Source: an uncultured Alistipes sp.
GTDB taxonomy: Bacteria; Bacteroidota; Bacteroidia; Bacteroidales; Rikenellaceae
Assembly (NCBI GenBank): GCA_947623305.1
Contig: CANQGQ010000008.1
Coordinates: forward strand, 77,434 to 132,461
Direction of reading: 5' to 3'
Length of the DNA stretch: 55,028 nucleotides
Below are positions 16,172 to 24,135 of this stretch, in pieces. The notes under the pieces are model-generated. The model saw nothing but the letters and a program-made list of their open reading frames with translations, had not been told where the DNA came from and made no database searches. Made by a program: the position numbers and the translations under genes. Each line of letters starts with the position of its first letter. The first letter of the stretch is position 1.

Positions 16172-19066
16172 ATGAAGAAACTTTGGTTTTTGGCGGTAGT
16201 CGTCGCAGCGATGCTTACCGCATGTTGTAGCAAGTACAAGTACGAGAGCGTGCCCGATGACCCGCTCAAAACGCGTATTTATACGTTGGACAACGGTTTG
16301 AAGGTCTACATGAGCGTCAGCAAGGAGAAGCCGCGCATCCAGACCTACATCGCCGTGAAGGTCGGCGGCAAGAACGACCCGCACGAGACCACCGGTTTGG
16401 CCCACTATTTCGAGCATCTGATGTTCAAGGGCACCGAGCAGTTCGGTACGTCGAATTACGCGGCCGAGAAGCCGTTGCTCGACGAGATCGAACAACTCTT
16501 CGAGACCTACCGTCAGACCACCGACGAGGCCGAGCGGGCGGCGATTTACCACCGCATCGACTCGATCAGCTACGAGGCTTCGAAGATCGCCATTCCCAAT
16601 GAATACGACAAGTTGATGGCCGCCATCGGCGCCAACGGCACCAACGCCTATACGTCGCAGGATATGACGGTCTACGTCGAGGACATCCCGTCGAACCAGA
16701 TCGACAACTGGGCCCGCATCCAGGCCGACCGCTTCCAGCATCCGGTCATCCGCGGCTTCCACACCGAGCTGGAGACCATCTACGAGGAGAAGAACATGTC
16801 CCTTACCCGCGACAGCCGCAAGGTTTGGGAGGCGCTGGATGCCGCGCTGTTCCCGCATCACCCCTACGGTACGCAGACCGTGCTGGGCACGCAGGAGCAT
16901 CTGAAAAATCCGTCGATCACCAATGTCAAGAACTACCACAAGACCTACTACGTGCCCAATAATATGGCGGTCTGCGTGGCAGGCGATTTCGACCCCGACG
17001 AGATGATCGCCACCATCGACAAGTATTTCGGTGCGATGGAGCCCAATCCGAATCTGCCGAAATTAGAGTTCGATCCCGAGCAGCCCATCACCGAACCGAT
17101 CGTCAAGGAGGTCTACGGCCTCGAAGCCGCCAACGTTACGTTGGGCTGGCGTCTGCCCGCAGCGGTCGATCCGTCGAATGACGTTGCCCAGTTGGTCGGC
17201 CAGTTGATTTCCAACGGCCAGGCCGGTCTGATCGACATCGACTTGATGCAGCAGCAGAAGGTGCTGAATGCCTACGGCTACGCTTCGACGCAGCCCGATT
17301 ACAGCACGTTCCTCGTGGCCGGCAGCCCGAAGCAGGGTCAGACGCTCGAAGAGGTGCGCGACCTGCTGTTGGGCGAAGTAGCCAAACTGCGCAACGGCGA
17401 CTTCGACGAGGCGATGCTCGAAGCCATCGTCAACAATTTCAAGATGTACGAGATGAAGGCGATGGAGAACGATCCCGCCGACCTTTACGTTCAATCGTTC
17501 ATCTACGGTACGGATTGGGCCGATGAGGTGCACTCGATTGCCCGTCTGTCGAAGATCACCAAGCAGGACGTGGTCGATTGGGCCAACGAGTTCCTCGGCC
17601 CCGAGAGCTACGCCGTCATCTACAAACGCGAGGGCGAAGACAAGACCGTGCAGAAGATTTCCGCACCGAAGATTACGCCCATCGTAACCAACCGCGACCA
17701 GGAGAGTGCCTTCCTTGCTGAAATCAAAGCCTCGGAGGTGAAACCCATCGAGCCCGTTTTCGTCGACTACGACAAGGATATGGCGAAATTCACCGTGAAA
17801 CCGGGCGTCGACGTGCTCTACAAGCAGAACGAGACCAACGATCTGTTCCGCCTCTCCTACGTCTTCAACACCGGTTCGGAGCGTGATCCGGAACTGTCTA
17901 CGGCCTTCGATTACATCAGCTACCTCGGTACGGACACCCAGACCGCCGAGGAGATCGCCAAGGAGATGTATCGCCTTGCCTGCTCGTTCTCGTTCGGTGC
18001 CGGCGCCAACCAGAGTTCGATCACGATCACGGGCTTGAGCGAAAATATGGATCAGGCGATGGAGATCGTCGAATCGCTGATTTTCAACGCTGTGCCCGAC
18101 GAGACCATCCTCATGAACCTCAAGGCCGATGCGTTGAAGAGCCGTGCCGACAGTAAATTGAGCCAGGCCCGTTGCTTCAATGGCTTGCAGCGTTATCTGT
18201 TTTTTGGCGGCGACTTTATCAAGAAGACGACGCTGACCAATGCCCAGCTGGCCGCCCTAACCTCCGAGGAGCTGCTTTCCAAGGTGAAAGCCCTGACCGG
18301 CAAGGCGCACGAAGTGCTCTACTACGGCCCCAAGAGCGAATCGGAACTGAAAGAGAGCCTTGCCGCTCATCATAAGACCGCCGAAACGCTGGAGCCGTTG
18401 GAGAAGAAGTTCACCCAGAGGCTGCATACCGATAAGAGCGAGGTGGTTTTGGCGCAGTACGATGCCAAACAGCTCTACTACATCCAGTATTCCAATCGCG
18501 GCGAGCAGTTCGACGAGGCGAATACACCGGGCATCACGCTCTACAACGAGTATTTCGGCGGTGGCATGAACTCGGTGGTATTCCAGGAGATGCGTGAGGC
18601 GCGCGGTCTGGCATATTCGGCATGGGCCATAATGTCGGAGCCCTGGTTCGCGAAGGGCGAGTACAGTTTCTACGCGTTCATTGCCACGCAGAATGACAAG
18701 ATGCGGCAGGCCATCGAGGCATTCGACGAAATCATCAACAACATGCCCGAATCCGAAGCGGCGTTCACCATCGCCAAGGAGGGCATTCTGGCCCGTCTGC
18801 GCACCGAACGCACGACCAAATCCGACGTGCTGTGGAGCTATCTCGACCTGCGCGACTTGGGGCTGACCGAGGATCGCAACAAACTGTTGTTCGAGACGAT
18901 TCAGAACATGACGCTGGCCGACGTGAAGGCCGTGCAGGAGAAGTGGGTAAAGGATCGTCCCTACATTTACGGTATTTTGGGCGACATCAAAGACCTCGAT
19001 ACGGATTATCTCAAGACGCTCGGCCCCGTGAAGACCGTTTCGTCCGAGGAGATTTTCGGCTATTAG
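16172..19066 (+). CDS. M16-family zinc peptidase lipoprotein
   Basis: A 964-residue protein with a lipoprotein signal (LTAC, Cys18), so membrane-anchored and outside the cytoplasm. The first M16 domain holds the inverted zinc motif HYFEH (His78, Glu81, His82) and the downstream ELETIYEEKNMS stretch that supplies the third ligand. Two further pairs of M16-like repeats follow (around residues 240-480 and 530-960); the C-terminal half (YFGGGMNSVVFQEMREARGLAY) is the non-catalytic type. Length fits two-domain pitrilysin/PqqL-like enzymes. It probably degrades peptides in the periplasm. A weak TTTG...TATATTCC promoter lies near 16104-16132. Ends 15 bases before a perfect terminator. Confidence 0.93.
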   Translation: MKKLWFLAVVVAAMLTACCSKYKYESVPDDPLKTRIYTLDNGLKVYMSVSKEKPRIQTYIAVKVGGKNDPHETTGLAHYFEHLMFKGTEQFGTSNYAAEKPLLDEIEQLFETYRQTTDEAERAAIYHRIDSISYEASKIAIPNEYDKLMAAIGANGTNAYTSQDMTVYVEDIPSNQIDNWARIQADRFQHPVIRGFHTELETIYEEKNMSLTRDSRKVWEALDAALFPHHPYGTQTVLGTQEHLKNPSITNVKNYHKTYYVPNNMAVCVAGDFDPDEMIATIDKYFGAMEPNPNLPKLEFDPEQPITEPIVKEVYGLEAANVTLGWRLPAAVDPSNDVAQLVGQLISNGQAGLIDIDLMQQQKVLNAYGYASTQPDYSTFLVAGSPKQGQTLEEVRDLLLGEVAKLRNGDFDEAMLEAIVNNFKMYEMKAMENDPADLYVQSFIYGTDWADEVHSIARLSKITKQDVVDWANEFLGPESYAVIYKREGEDKTVQKISAPKITPIVTNRDQESAFLAEIKASEVKPIEPVFVDYDKDMAKFTVKPGVDVLYKQNETNDLFRLSYVFNTGSERDPELSTAFDYISYLGTDTQTAEEIAKEMYRLACSFSFGAGANQSSITITGLSENMDQAMEIVESLIFNAVPDETILMNLKADALKSRADSKLSQARCFNGLQRYLFFGGDFIKKTTLTNAQLAALTSEELLSKVKALTGKAHEVLYYGPKSESELKESLAAHHKTAETLEPLEKKFTQRLHTDKSEVVLAQYDAKQLYYIQYSNRGEQFDEANTPGITLYNEYFGGGMNSVVFQEMREARGLAYSAWAIMSEPWFAKGEYSFYAFIATQNDKMRQAIEAFDEIINNMPESEAAFTIAKEGILARLRTERTTKSDVLWSYLDLRDLGLTEDRNKLLFETIQNMTLADVKAVQEKWVKDRPYIYGILGDIKDLDTDYLKTLGPVKTVSSEEIFGY

Positions 19067-19080
19067 TGCTCTTTCAAGGA

Positions 19081-19118
19081 AAAAGGGCCGTCTGCTGCGC
19101 ACAGCAGACGGCCCTTTT
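19081..19118. terminator. bidirectional terminator between convergent genes
   Basis: AAAAGGGCCGTCTGCTG (19081-19097) and its exact complement (19102-19118) form a 17-bp stem with loop CGCA; T-runs are present on both strands. It serves the M16 gene on the plus strand and the acetyltransferase fusion on the minus strand. Confidence 0.9.
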
Positions 19119-19144
19119 TGTTATTTTGACCGATGGATTCGGGT

Positions 19145-20527
19145 TTAATAATAGGTACAGTTTAGCGTCTCCGGCAGCGGGGCCGAGGCGTTGCGGCGCC
19201 AGACCATCGCCGTGTCGTGCGACGGATCGCCTGTCCCGAAATCGAAGCCGTCTTTCGAGCGGAAGGTTGCCGGAACGGCTCCGGCGAATCCGTAGGTCGC
19301 ATAAAAATCGCGCAGCCACGCCTTTCCCGGCGAGGGGATCAGAATCGCGGCATCGTCGCCCTGTTCGTCGATGCGGCGCATTGCCTCACGCATTAGTTGC
19401 GCCGCCAATCCGCGCCGCCGATAGGTCGGAGCGGTCGCCACGCCGTAGATATAGGTCGTGCGGCCCAGCTCGCTGCGGAACGGAAGCAGGTGGAGCATGG
19501 CCGCCGTTTGGCCGTCGCAGGCGGCGGTAAGTATCCGATGACGGGCGTAATAACGGATCAAGAACGAATCGACGAACGCTTCATCGTCATCGAACGCCTG
19601 CATCCAGAGCTCCTTGCAGGCGATCTCGTCCGGATGCAGATGGATGGCTAAATACTTGTGCGCGATCTCGATCGGATGGTAGGAGCGTTTCGCCCGCCGC
19701 AGACCCTCCAATCCGAGGTCCTCCTCACGGTTGATGAGCGTGAACCGCTCCGGCAGATGTTGGGCGAAAAGCCGGTTGATGACCGTAAAAGCGCCGTCGT
19801 AGGTCGTATCGGCCTTTTCGATGTGGGTGTCGAACGTGTGGTCGTTGACCGCCGAACCGTAGGTGAACGCCACCAACTTCGCTCCGACGTAGATACATCC
19901 GCCGCACAGTCCGAGCTCCTCGTAGTGGGCGAATCCGCGCCGCATGGCCAACTGTTCGGCACAGAGTTCGGAGGTATGCCCTTCGTGCGCGCTGCGCCAT
20001 GCGCGTTCGAGCCGCATACATTCGTCGAACCGGTCGGGCGTCAGCTCTTCGTAGCGGTAATCGGGGTATGCGGCCGTAAAACGGTTGATGTGGTTGCGTT
20101 TGGGTTGGTAGCGGCGGCCTGCCAGTCGGCGCAGGTCGTCCGCCGCATAGATGTAGTCCTCCTGCGCACGGTCGGATTCGAATGCGAACCGGCCCGCGTG
20201 CATGTTGCGGATCTGCTCGCGCCCGCGGTCGGTGAGCCCGATGATGCGCAGGCGTTGCCCGTGGGCATGGGCATCTTCGCGCAGCACCGGAATGAGCGGG
20301 GCGAAATCGCCCTCGCCGACGGGCTGCATGTAGCCGATCTTTTCGCCGCCGTCGATGTGGAAGCGGATGACCAAAAATCCGTCGACCTCGGCCCATGCGC
20401 TGCGGAACACGTGCAGCCAACAGAACATGTTGGCGAATGCGAGGTTGCAGTCGGTCGTCTCCGAGTGCATCGTGTAGCGCTCGATGGCCGCGCGATCCTC
20501 GATGCGTATGGGCTTGAATGCGATCAT
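19145..20527 (-). CDS. DUF2156-GNAT fusion protein
   Basis: A 460-residue protein made of two acyltransferase-like parts. Residues 1 to about 290 match DUF2156, the C-terminal domain of phosphatidylglycerol lysyltransferases: NLAFANMFCWLHVF, then RRYQPKRNHINRFTAAYPDYR and LVAFTYGSAVNDHTFDTHIEKA. Residues about 295-460 are a GNAT domain with the acetyl-CoA loop RRRGLAAQLM at 370-377 and YATYGF near 410. DUF2156 proteins use aminoacyl-tRNA in known cases; here the acceptor is unknown. The start overlaps the LTA-synthase stop by four bases (ATGA), so it is translated after that envelope enzyme, which hints at a lipid or envelope modification. Confidence 0.82.
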   Translation of the reverse strand: MIAFKPIRIEDRAAIERYTMHSETTDCNLAFANMFCWLHVFRSAWAEVDGFLVIRFHIDGGEKIGYMQPVGEGDFAPLIPVLREDAHAHGQRLRIIGLTDRGREQIRNMHAGRFAFESDRAQEDYIYAADDLRRLAGRRYQPKRNHINRFTAAYPDYRYEELTPDRFDECMRLERAWRSAHEGHTSELCAEQLAMRRGFAHYEELGLCGGCIYVGAKLVAFTYGSAVNDHTFDTHIEKADTTYDGAFTVINRLFAQHLPERFTLINREEDLGLEGLRRAKRSYHPIEIAHKYLAIHLHPDEIACKELWMQAFDDDEAFVDSFLIRYYARHRILTAACDGQTAAMLHLLPFRSELGRTTYIYGVATAPTYRRRGLAAQLMREAMRRIDEQGDDAAILIPSPGKAWLRDFYATYGFAGAVPATFRSKDGFDFGTGDPSHDTAMVWRRNASAPLPETLNCTYY

Positions 20528-22434
20528 TCGGGAAGATAACGTTTCTCCGCTATGTGCCGATAGTATTGTTGTACGAGCGCCTGAAAATTCCGTACCGTTT
20601 CGTCCGTCGATGCCGTTCCGTCCTGCGTATCGTCGAACTGGATCATTCCGTCGTTCGTAACGGCGCGGAACATTTCGTCGTAACTGACCGACCAGACGGG
20701 TCGGTCGGGTTCGTTGAGCAGGTCGCGCCCGAATGCGAAATAGGGTTCACGGTTGCCCAGCACGCCCAGTATCGTGGGCATGATGTCCAATTGTTGCGCC
20801 ACCTCGTCGATTTTGCCCTGCCATGCGCCGTCGGGCGTATGGAAAAATCCGATGATGTGCCGGTTCCCCGGGTAGACCTTCGTCTCGGGGGCGTATTTCT
20901 CCGATGAAACGTGATCGGCCACGAATACGAAAATCGTGCGGCGGAACCAGGCTTCGTTGCCGAAGCGTTCGAAGAAGCGGCGGAAGGCCATGTCGTCGTA
21001 GGCGACCCCTTTGTGAATGGGGGTGTAGCCCTCCGGCAGCGAATCGGCATACGCCTCGGGTACCACGAACGGATGGTGCGACGTGAGCGTGAAAAGCGCT
21101 GCGAAAAACGGTTCTTTCGTTTCGGAGAGCTCCTCGCCGGCGAATTGCAGGAACGGTTCGTCCCAGATGCCCCAATAGCCGTCGAAGTCGTCGTTGCCGT
21201 AACGGGCTTCGTAGTCTTCACGGCTGACGAGCCGGTCGATGCCGGCCGAGTGGGCATAGGCTCCGAATCCCATCGAGCCGCGTTCCGATCCGCAGAAGAA
21301 GGCGGTCGAGTAGCCCATATCGCGCAGAATGGCGGGCAGTTGCCGGCTTTCGCCCAACGATTGCGGCATCAGGACGAACGGCGTCCGGAACGAAGGAATG
21401 CTGCCCAATACCGAGGGCATGGCCTGGATCGACCGTGTGCCGTTGGCATACATCTTTCGGCAGAGAACGCCCGTGCGCATCAGCGAATCGAGGAACGGCG
21501 TGAATCCGGCCGGGCCGCCTTTCTCGACCGGATAGAGCTCCGGATGCAGCAGGGCCGAGTGTTCGGCCGACATGCTCTCCATGATGAAGATCACGACGTT
21601 GCGCCCGCTCAAATCGACGGCCGCGCTGTCGGCCGGTTGGTGCACCGGCGTGAAGTGTCGGGGCAGTTCTTCGTCCGTGAAATACTTCACGTAATGGATT
21701 TTGCCCGAATTGTTGATCGTGCGCAGGATGCAGAACGGATTGCTCAACAGCAGATTGGCCTTGTTGCTTTCGGGGGTGTAGAGCGTGGCGTTCGACAGCG
21801 TGATGGGGCGCGTCTGACGGGTGATGCCGCCGCGCATGCCGGCGATGCAGAGGGCTGCGCCCAAACCGAAAATTACGACGCCGACGACATAATAAAAACC
21901 TCCGTGCAGGACGTTTTCGGGCCGGATGCGCCGTCCGTAGCCTTTGACCAACAGCCAGATGATGCCGACCCCGAGCAGCGCCAGCCACCAGTTTTCGACG
22001 AGGAATTTCCCGACCAGCAGCCACGAATTGTCGTTTTCGGCGAAGAAGATTTCATCGGCCGTGAACCGTTTTTGCGTGTAGTGGAAATAGACCGCATCGG
22101 AGAGGTTGACGACGACCACGAGCAGCGCATTGACCACGACGTAATACCCGAAAAGCAGGTTGCCGTACCACCGTTTTTCGCGCAGATGCAGCGGCAGAAG
22201 CGACAACAGGATGAACAGACCGTCGGCATAGCAGATCGACGCCGTGTCGAAGAGCAGCGCGCCGCGCAGCAGCGATCCGATTTCGCTCCATGCGAGCGGC
22301 CCGATGAGCGCCGCGTTGTAGAGATAGAATATGACCCGACAGAGCATCAACAGCACATAAAGCCATGCGATGCGCCGCAGCAAAAGCAGGGTCGAGGTGT
22401 GGAGAATCCGTTGCATGGCCGAGGGTTTATTCAC
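20524..22434 (-). CDS. LTA synthase-like membrane sulfatase
   Basis: A 636-residue inner-membrane protein: about five hydrophobic helices in residues 1-200 and a sulfatase-fold domain outside the cytoplasm. Metal and nucleophile motifs are present: NVVIFIMESMSAEHS (Glu metal ligand), NGTRSIQAMPSVLGSIPSFR (the Thr/Ser nucleophile region), FFCGSERGSMGFG, and FVFVADHVSS (Asp-His). Gram-negative Bacteroidota lack lipoteichoic acid, so relatives probably transfer phosphoglycerol or phosphoethanolamine to glycans or lipids (inference). It overlaps nadC by 8 bases at its start and the fusion gene by 4 at its end. Confidence 0.9.
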   Translation of the reverse strand: MNKPSAMQRILHTSTLLLLRRIAWLYVLLMLCRVIFYLYNAALIGPLAWSEIGSLLRGALLFDTASICYADGLFILLSLLPLHLREKRWYGNLLFGYYVVVNALLVVVVNLSDAVYFHYTQKRFTADEIFFAENDNSWLLVGKFLVENWWLALLGVGIIWLLVKGYGRRIRPENVLHGGFYYVVGVVIFGLGAALCIAGMRGGITRQTRPITLSNATLYTPESNKANLLLSNPFCILRTINNSGKIHYVKYFTDEELPRHFTPVHQPADSAAVDLSGRNVVIFIMESMSAEHSALLHPELYPVEKGGPAGFTPFLDSLMRTGVLCRKMYANGTRSIQAMPSVLGSIPSFRTPFVLMPQSLGESRQLPAILRDMGYSTAFFCGSERGSMGFGAYAHSAGIDRLVSREDYEARYGNDDFDGYWGIWDEPFLQFAGEELSETKEPFFAALFTLTSHHPFVVPEAYADSLPEGYTPIHKGVAYDDMAFRRFFERFGNEAWFRRTIFVFVADHVSSEKYAPETKVYPGNRHIIGFFHTPDGAWQGKIDEVAQQLDIMPTILGVLGNREPYFAFGRDLLNEPDRPVWSVSYDEMFRAVTNDGMIQFDDTQDGTASTDETVRNFQALVQQYYRHIAEKRYLPE

Positions 22435-23281
22435 AGGCTTTCAGCGACAGATCGAGCGACTTGATTTGATGGGTCAGCGCACCGACCGAAATGAAATCCA
22501 CGCCGCAAGCCGCATATTCGCGCAGGGTTTCCAGCGTGATGCCGCCGCTCGATTCCGTTTCGCACCGTCCGGCGACCTTCGCCACGGCCTGCCGCGTCAT
22601 TTCGGGCGTGAAATTGTCGAACATGATCCGGTCGACGCCGCCGGCAGCGAACACCTCGTCGATGTCCTCCAGCGTGCGGACTTCGCACTCGATGGGAAGC
22701 TGTTTTCCCTTGGCGTGCAGGTATTCGCGGGCTCCGACGATGGCCTGACGGATGCCGCCGGCGAAGTCGATGTGGTTGTCCTTCAACAGAATCATGTCGA
22801 AAAGTCCCATGCGGTGGTTCTCGCCGCCGCCGATCTTCACCGCCATTTTGTCCAATACGCGCATGCCGGGCGTGGTTTTGCGGGTGTCGAGCACCCGCGT
22901 GTGCAGCCCTTCGAGTTGTTGCACGTAGACGGCTGTGCGGGTCGCCACGCCGCTCATGCGCTGCATGATGTTCAGCACGATGCGTTCGGCCTGCAACAAC
23001 GAGTGCAGGCGTCCGGAGACGTAGAAGGCCACGTCGCCGGGCCGGATGCGGTCGCCGTCGTGCAGGATTGGTTCGAATCGCATGTCGGGGTCGAGCCGGT
23101 CGAAAACCATGCGGGCGATTTCGATGCCGGCGAGGATACCTTCCTGCTTGCACAGCAGGCGCATGCGTCCCCGTTCTTCGGCCGGTATGCAGCAGAGCGA
23201 CGTGTGGTCGCCGTCGCCGATGTCCTCTTTGATGCAGAGTTCGATCAGTTCGTCGACGAAGGGTTTGTATTCGGGTTTCAT
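22427..23281 (-). CDS. nadC: nicotinate-nucleotide pyrophosphorylase (quinolinate phosphoribosyltransferase)
   Basis: A 284-residue enzyme turning quinolinate and PRPP into nicotinate mononucleotide in NAD synthesis. Motifs: EDIGDGDHTSLCCIP at the N-terminus, LNIMQRMSGVATRTA, LDTRKTTPGMRVLDKMAVKIGGGENHRMGLFD (the substrate-binding core, cited in parts), EVRTLEDIDE and SGGITLETLREYAACGVDFIS. First gene of a three-gene overlapping minus-strand set. Its 3' end overlaps the sulfatase start by 8 bases. Its NAD role links to nadE further right, but they are not in the same operon. Confidence 0.95.
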   Translation of the reverse strand: MKPEYKPFVDELIELCIKEDIGDGDHTSLCCIPAEERGRMRLLCKQEGILAGIEIARMVFDRLDPDMRFEPILHDGDRIRPGDVAFYVSGRLHSLLQAERIVLNIMQRMSGVATRTAVYVQQLEGLHTRVLDTRKTTPGMRVLDKMAVKIGGGENHRMGLFDMILLKDNHIDFAGGIRQAIVGAREYLHAKGKQLPIECEVRTLEDIDEVFAAGGVDRIMFDNFTPEMTRQAVAKVAGRCETESSGGITLETLREYAACGVDFISVGALTHQIKSLDLSLKACE

Positions 23282-23339
23282 TCTATTATTAAGTTAAGAG
23301 TGTAGAAGCCAGAAGTGTAAGCGTCCGAAACCCCGCTCG

Positions 23340-23873
23340 TCAATCGTCGAGCATCCTGCCTTCAAATACTACTTGGTGAGAGCCCATGCAAGTGAATGCG
23401 ATGCGGCAGTTCACGTTCACGATCGAGCCGTCAAGTGCCGTGATCGGATATTTTGCGTAATCTGTCCAATCGGCTCCTGCGATGTAGGCTTGTGGCGTGA
23501 GTGGTCCATCATTTTTGAAGGTCAGGCTCGAACCGGCTCCGGTATAGGAGAGGTCGAGGATGCGCATTTCGAGTCCCGGCATCGCTTCTGCGAAACGCAC
23601 TTGGTGCATGTACAGCGACAGCGAGGTTGCGGACGGAGCGATGAGCGTCGGAAAATTGCCGACGATGCTAAACCGTGCGTCCTTTTCGACGAAGGTCGTT
23701 CCGTCGGGATTGGTTACTGTCGAGGTGCCGAGAAAGACCATCGGATCGCGGTCGACAATCGCTCCGTTGAGTATGTTGTCGTTGTGATCCTCGTAGTCGG
23801 GGCCGTTGTTGTTGTCGTCGCAAGCGACGCAGGCCGCCAGCATCAATGCGAAAAGAAAGAATTTTTTCATCAT
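23340..23873 (-). CDS. small lipoprotein, unrecognised family (possibly calycin-like)
   Basis: A 177-residue protein with a clear lipoprotein signal (AACVAC then DDNNNGPDYED, an acidic linker after the Cys that in Bacteroidota often marks surface export). The rest is predicted beta-rich: SLSLYMHQVRFAEAMPGLEM and MEIRILDLSY-like alternation recall calycin-like (beta-barrel) lipoproteins of Bacteroidota, but I am not certain. ATG 23873 and 23870 are both possible starts. It has its own promoter about 110 bases upstream and lies 58 bases before nadC in the same direction, so read-through into nadC is possible. Confidence 0.8.
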   Translation of the reverse strand: MMKKFFLFALMLAACVACDDNNNGPDYEDHNDNILNGAIVDRDPMVFLGTSTVTNPDGTTFVEKDARFSIVGNFPTLIAPSATSLSLYMHQVRFAEAMPGLEMRILDLSYTGAGSSLTFKNDGPLTPQAYIAGADWTDYAKYPITALDGSIVNVNCRIAFTCMGSHQVVFEGRMLDD

Positions 23874-23982
23874 GGTACTTTATTATTTATAAATTACAAA
23901 ATAGGCAGTCGTAAGTCTTTGTCTTGCGCCCTGCGCTTTCATTCGTCGGACGGGTTGCAGGGGATGCACGGTTACACGCCTG

Positions 23983-23990
23983 CAAAGATA
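23983..23990 (-). promoter_or_regulatory. promoter -7 element of the small lipoprotein gene
   Basis: TATCTTTG on the minus strand, an exact TAnnTTTG match, about 110 bases before the lipoprotein ATG. It lies just past the stop of the 41-codon frame at 23999. Confidence 0.6.
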
Positions 23991-23998
23991 GTCGCTTT

Positions 23999-24124
23999 TT
24001 ACCTTTCGAGTATCAATTCCCCCTCGAAATCGCTCCGCCGGATGCCTGCTTCGTGGGGTCGCAGCACCTCGGGAACGACGCTTCCCGTCGTGAATACAAG
24101 TTTCGTACCGAGCCCTTGTTTCAT
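23999..24124 (-). CDS. possible 41-codon gene after the TonB-dependent receptor
   Basis: An ATG 11 bases past the receptor stop opens a 41-residue frame beginning MKQGLGTKLVFTTGSVVPEV and ending GELILER. It has no long hydrophobic segment; the composition is balanced, with several charged residues in the second half (RPHEAGIRR, DFEGE). Spacing suits co-translation with the receptor. I recognise no family. It is followed almost at once by the promoter of the next gene. It could be a chance frame in GC-rich DNA. Confidence 0.4.
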   Translation of the reverse strand: MKQGLGTKLVFTTGSVVPEVLRPHEAGIRRSDFEGELILER

Positions 24125-24135
24125 GATTATGTACT

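Noticed and set aside
20911..22464. 517-codon plus-strand frame opposite the LTA-synthase-like gene
   Set aside because: Antisense to a sulfatase with all metal motifs.
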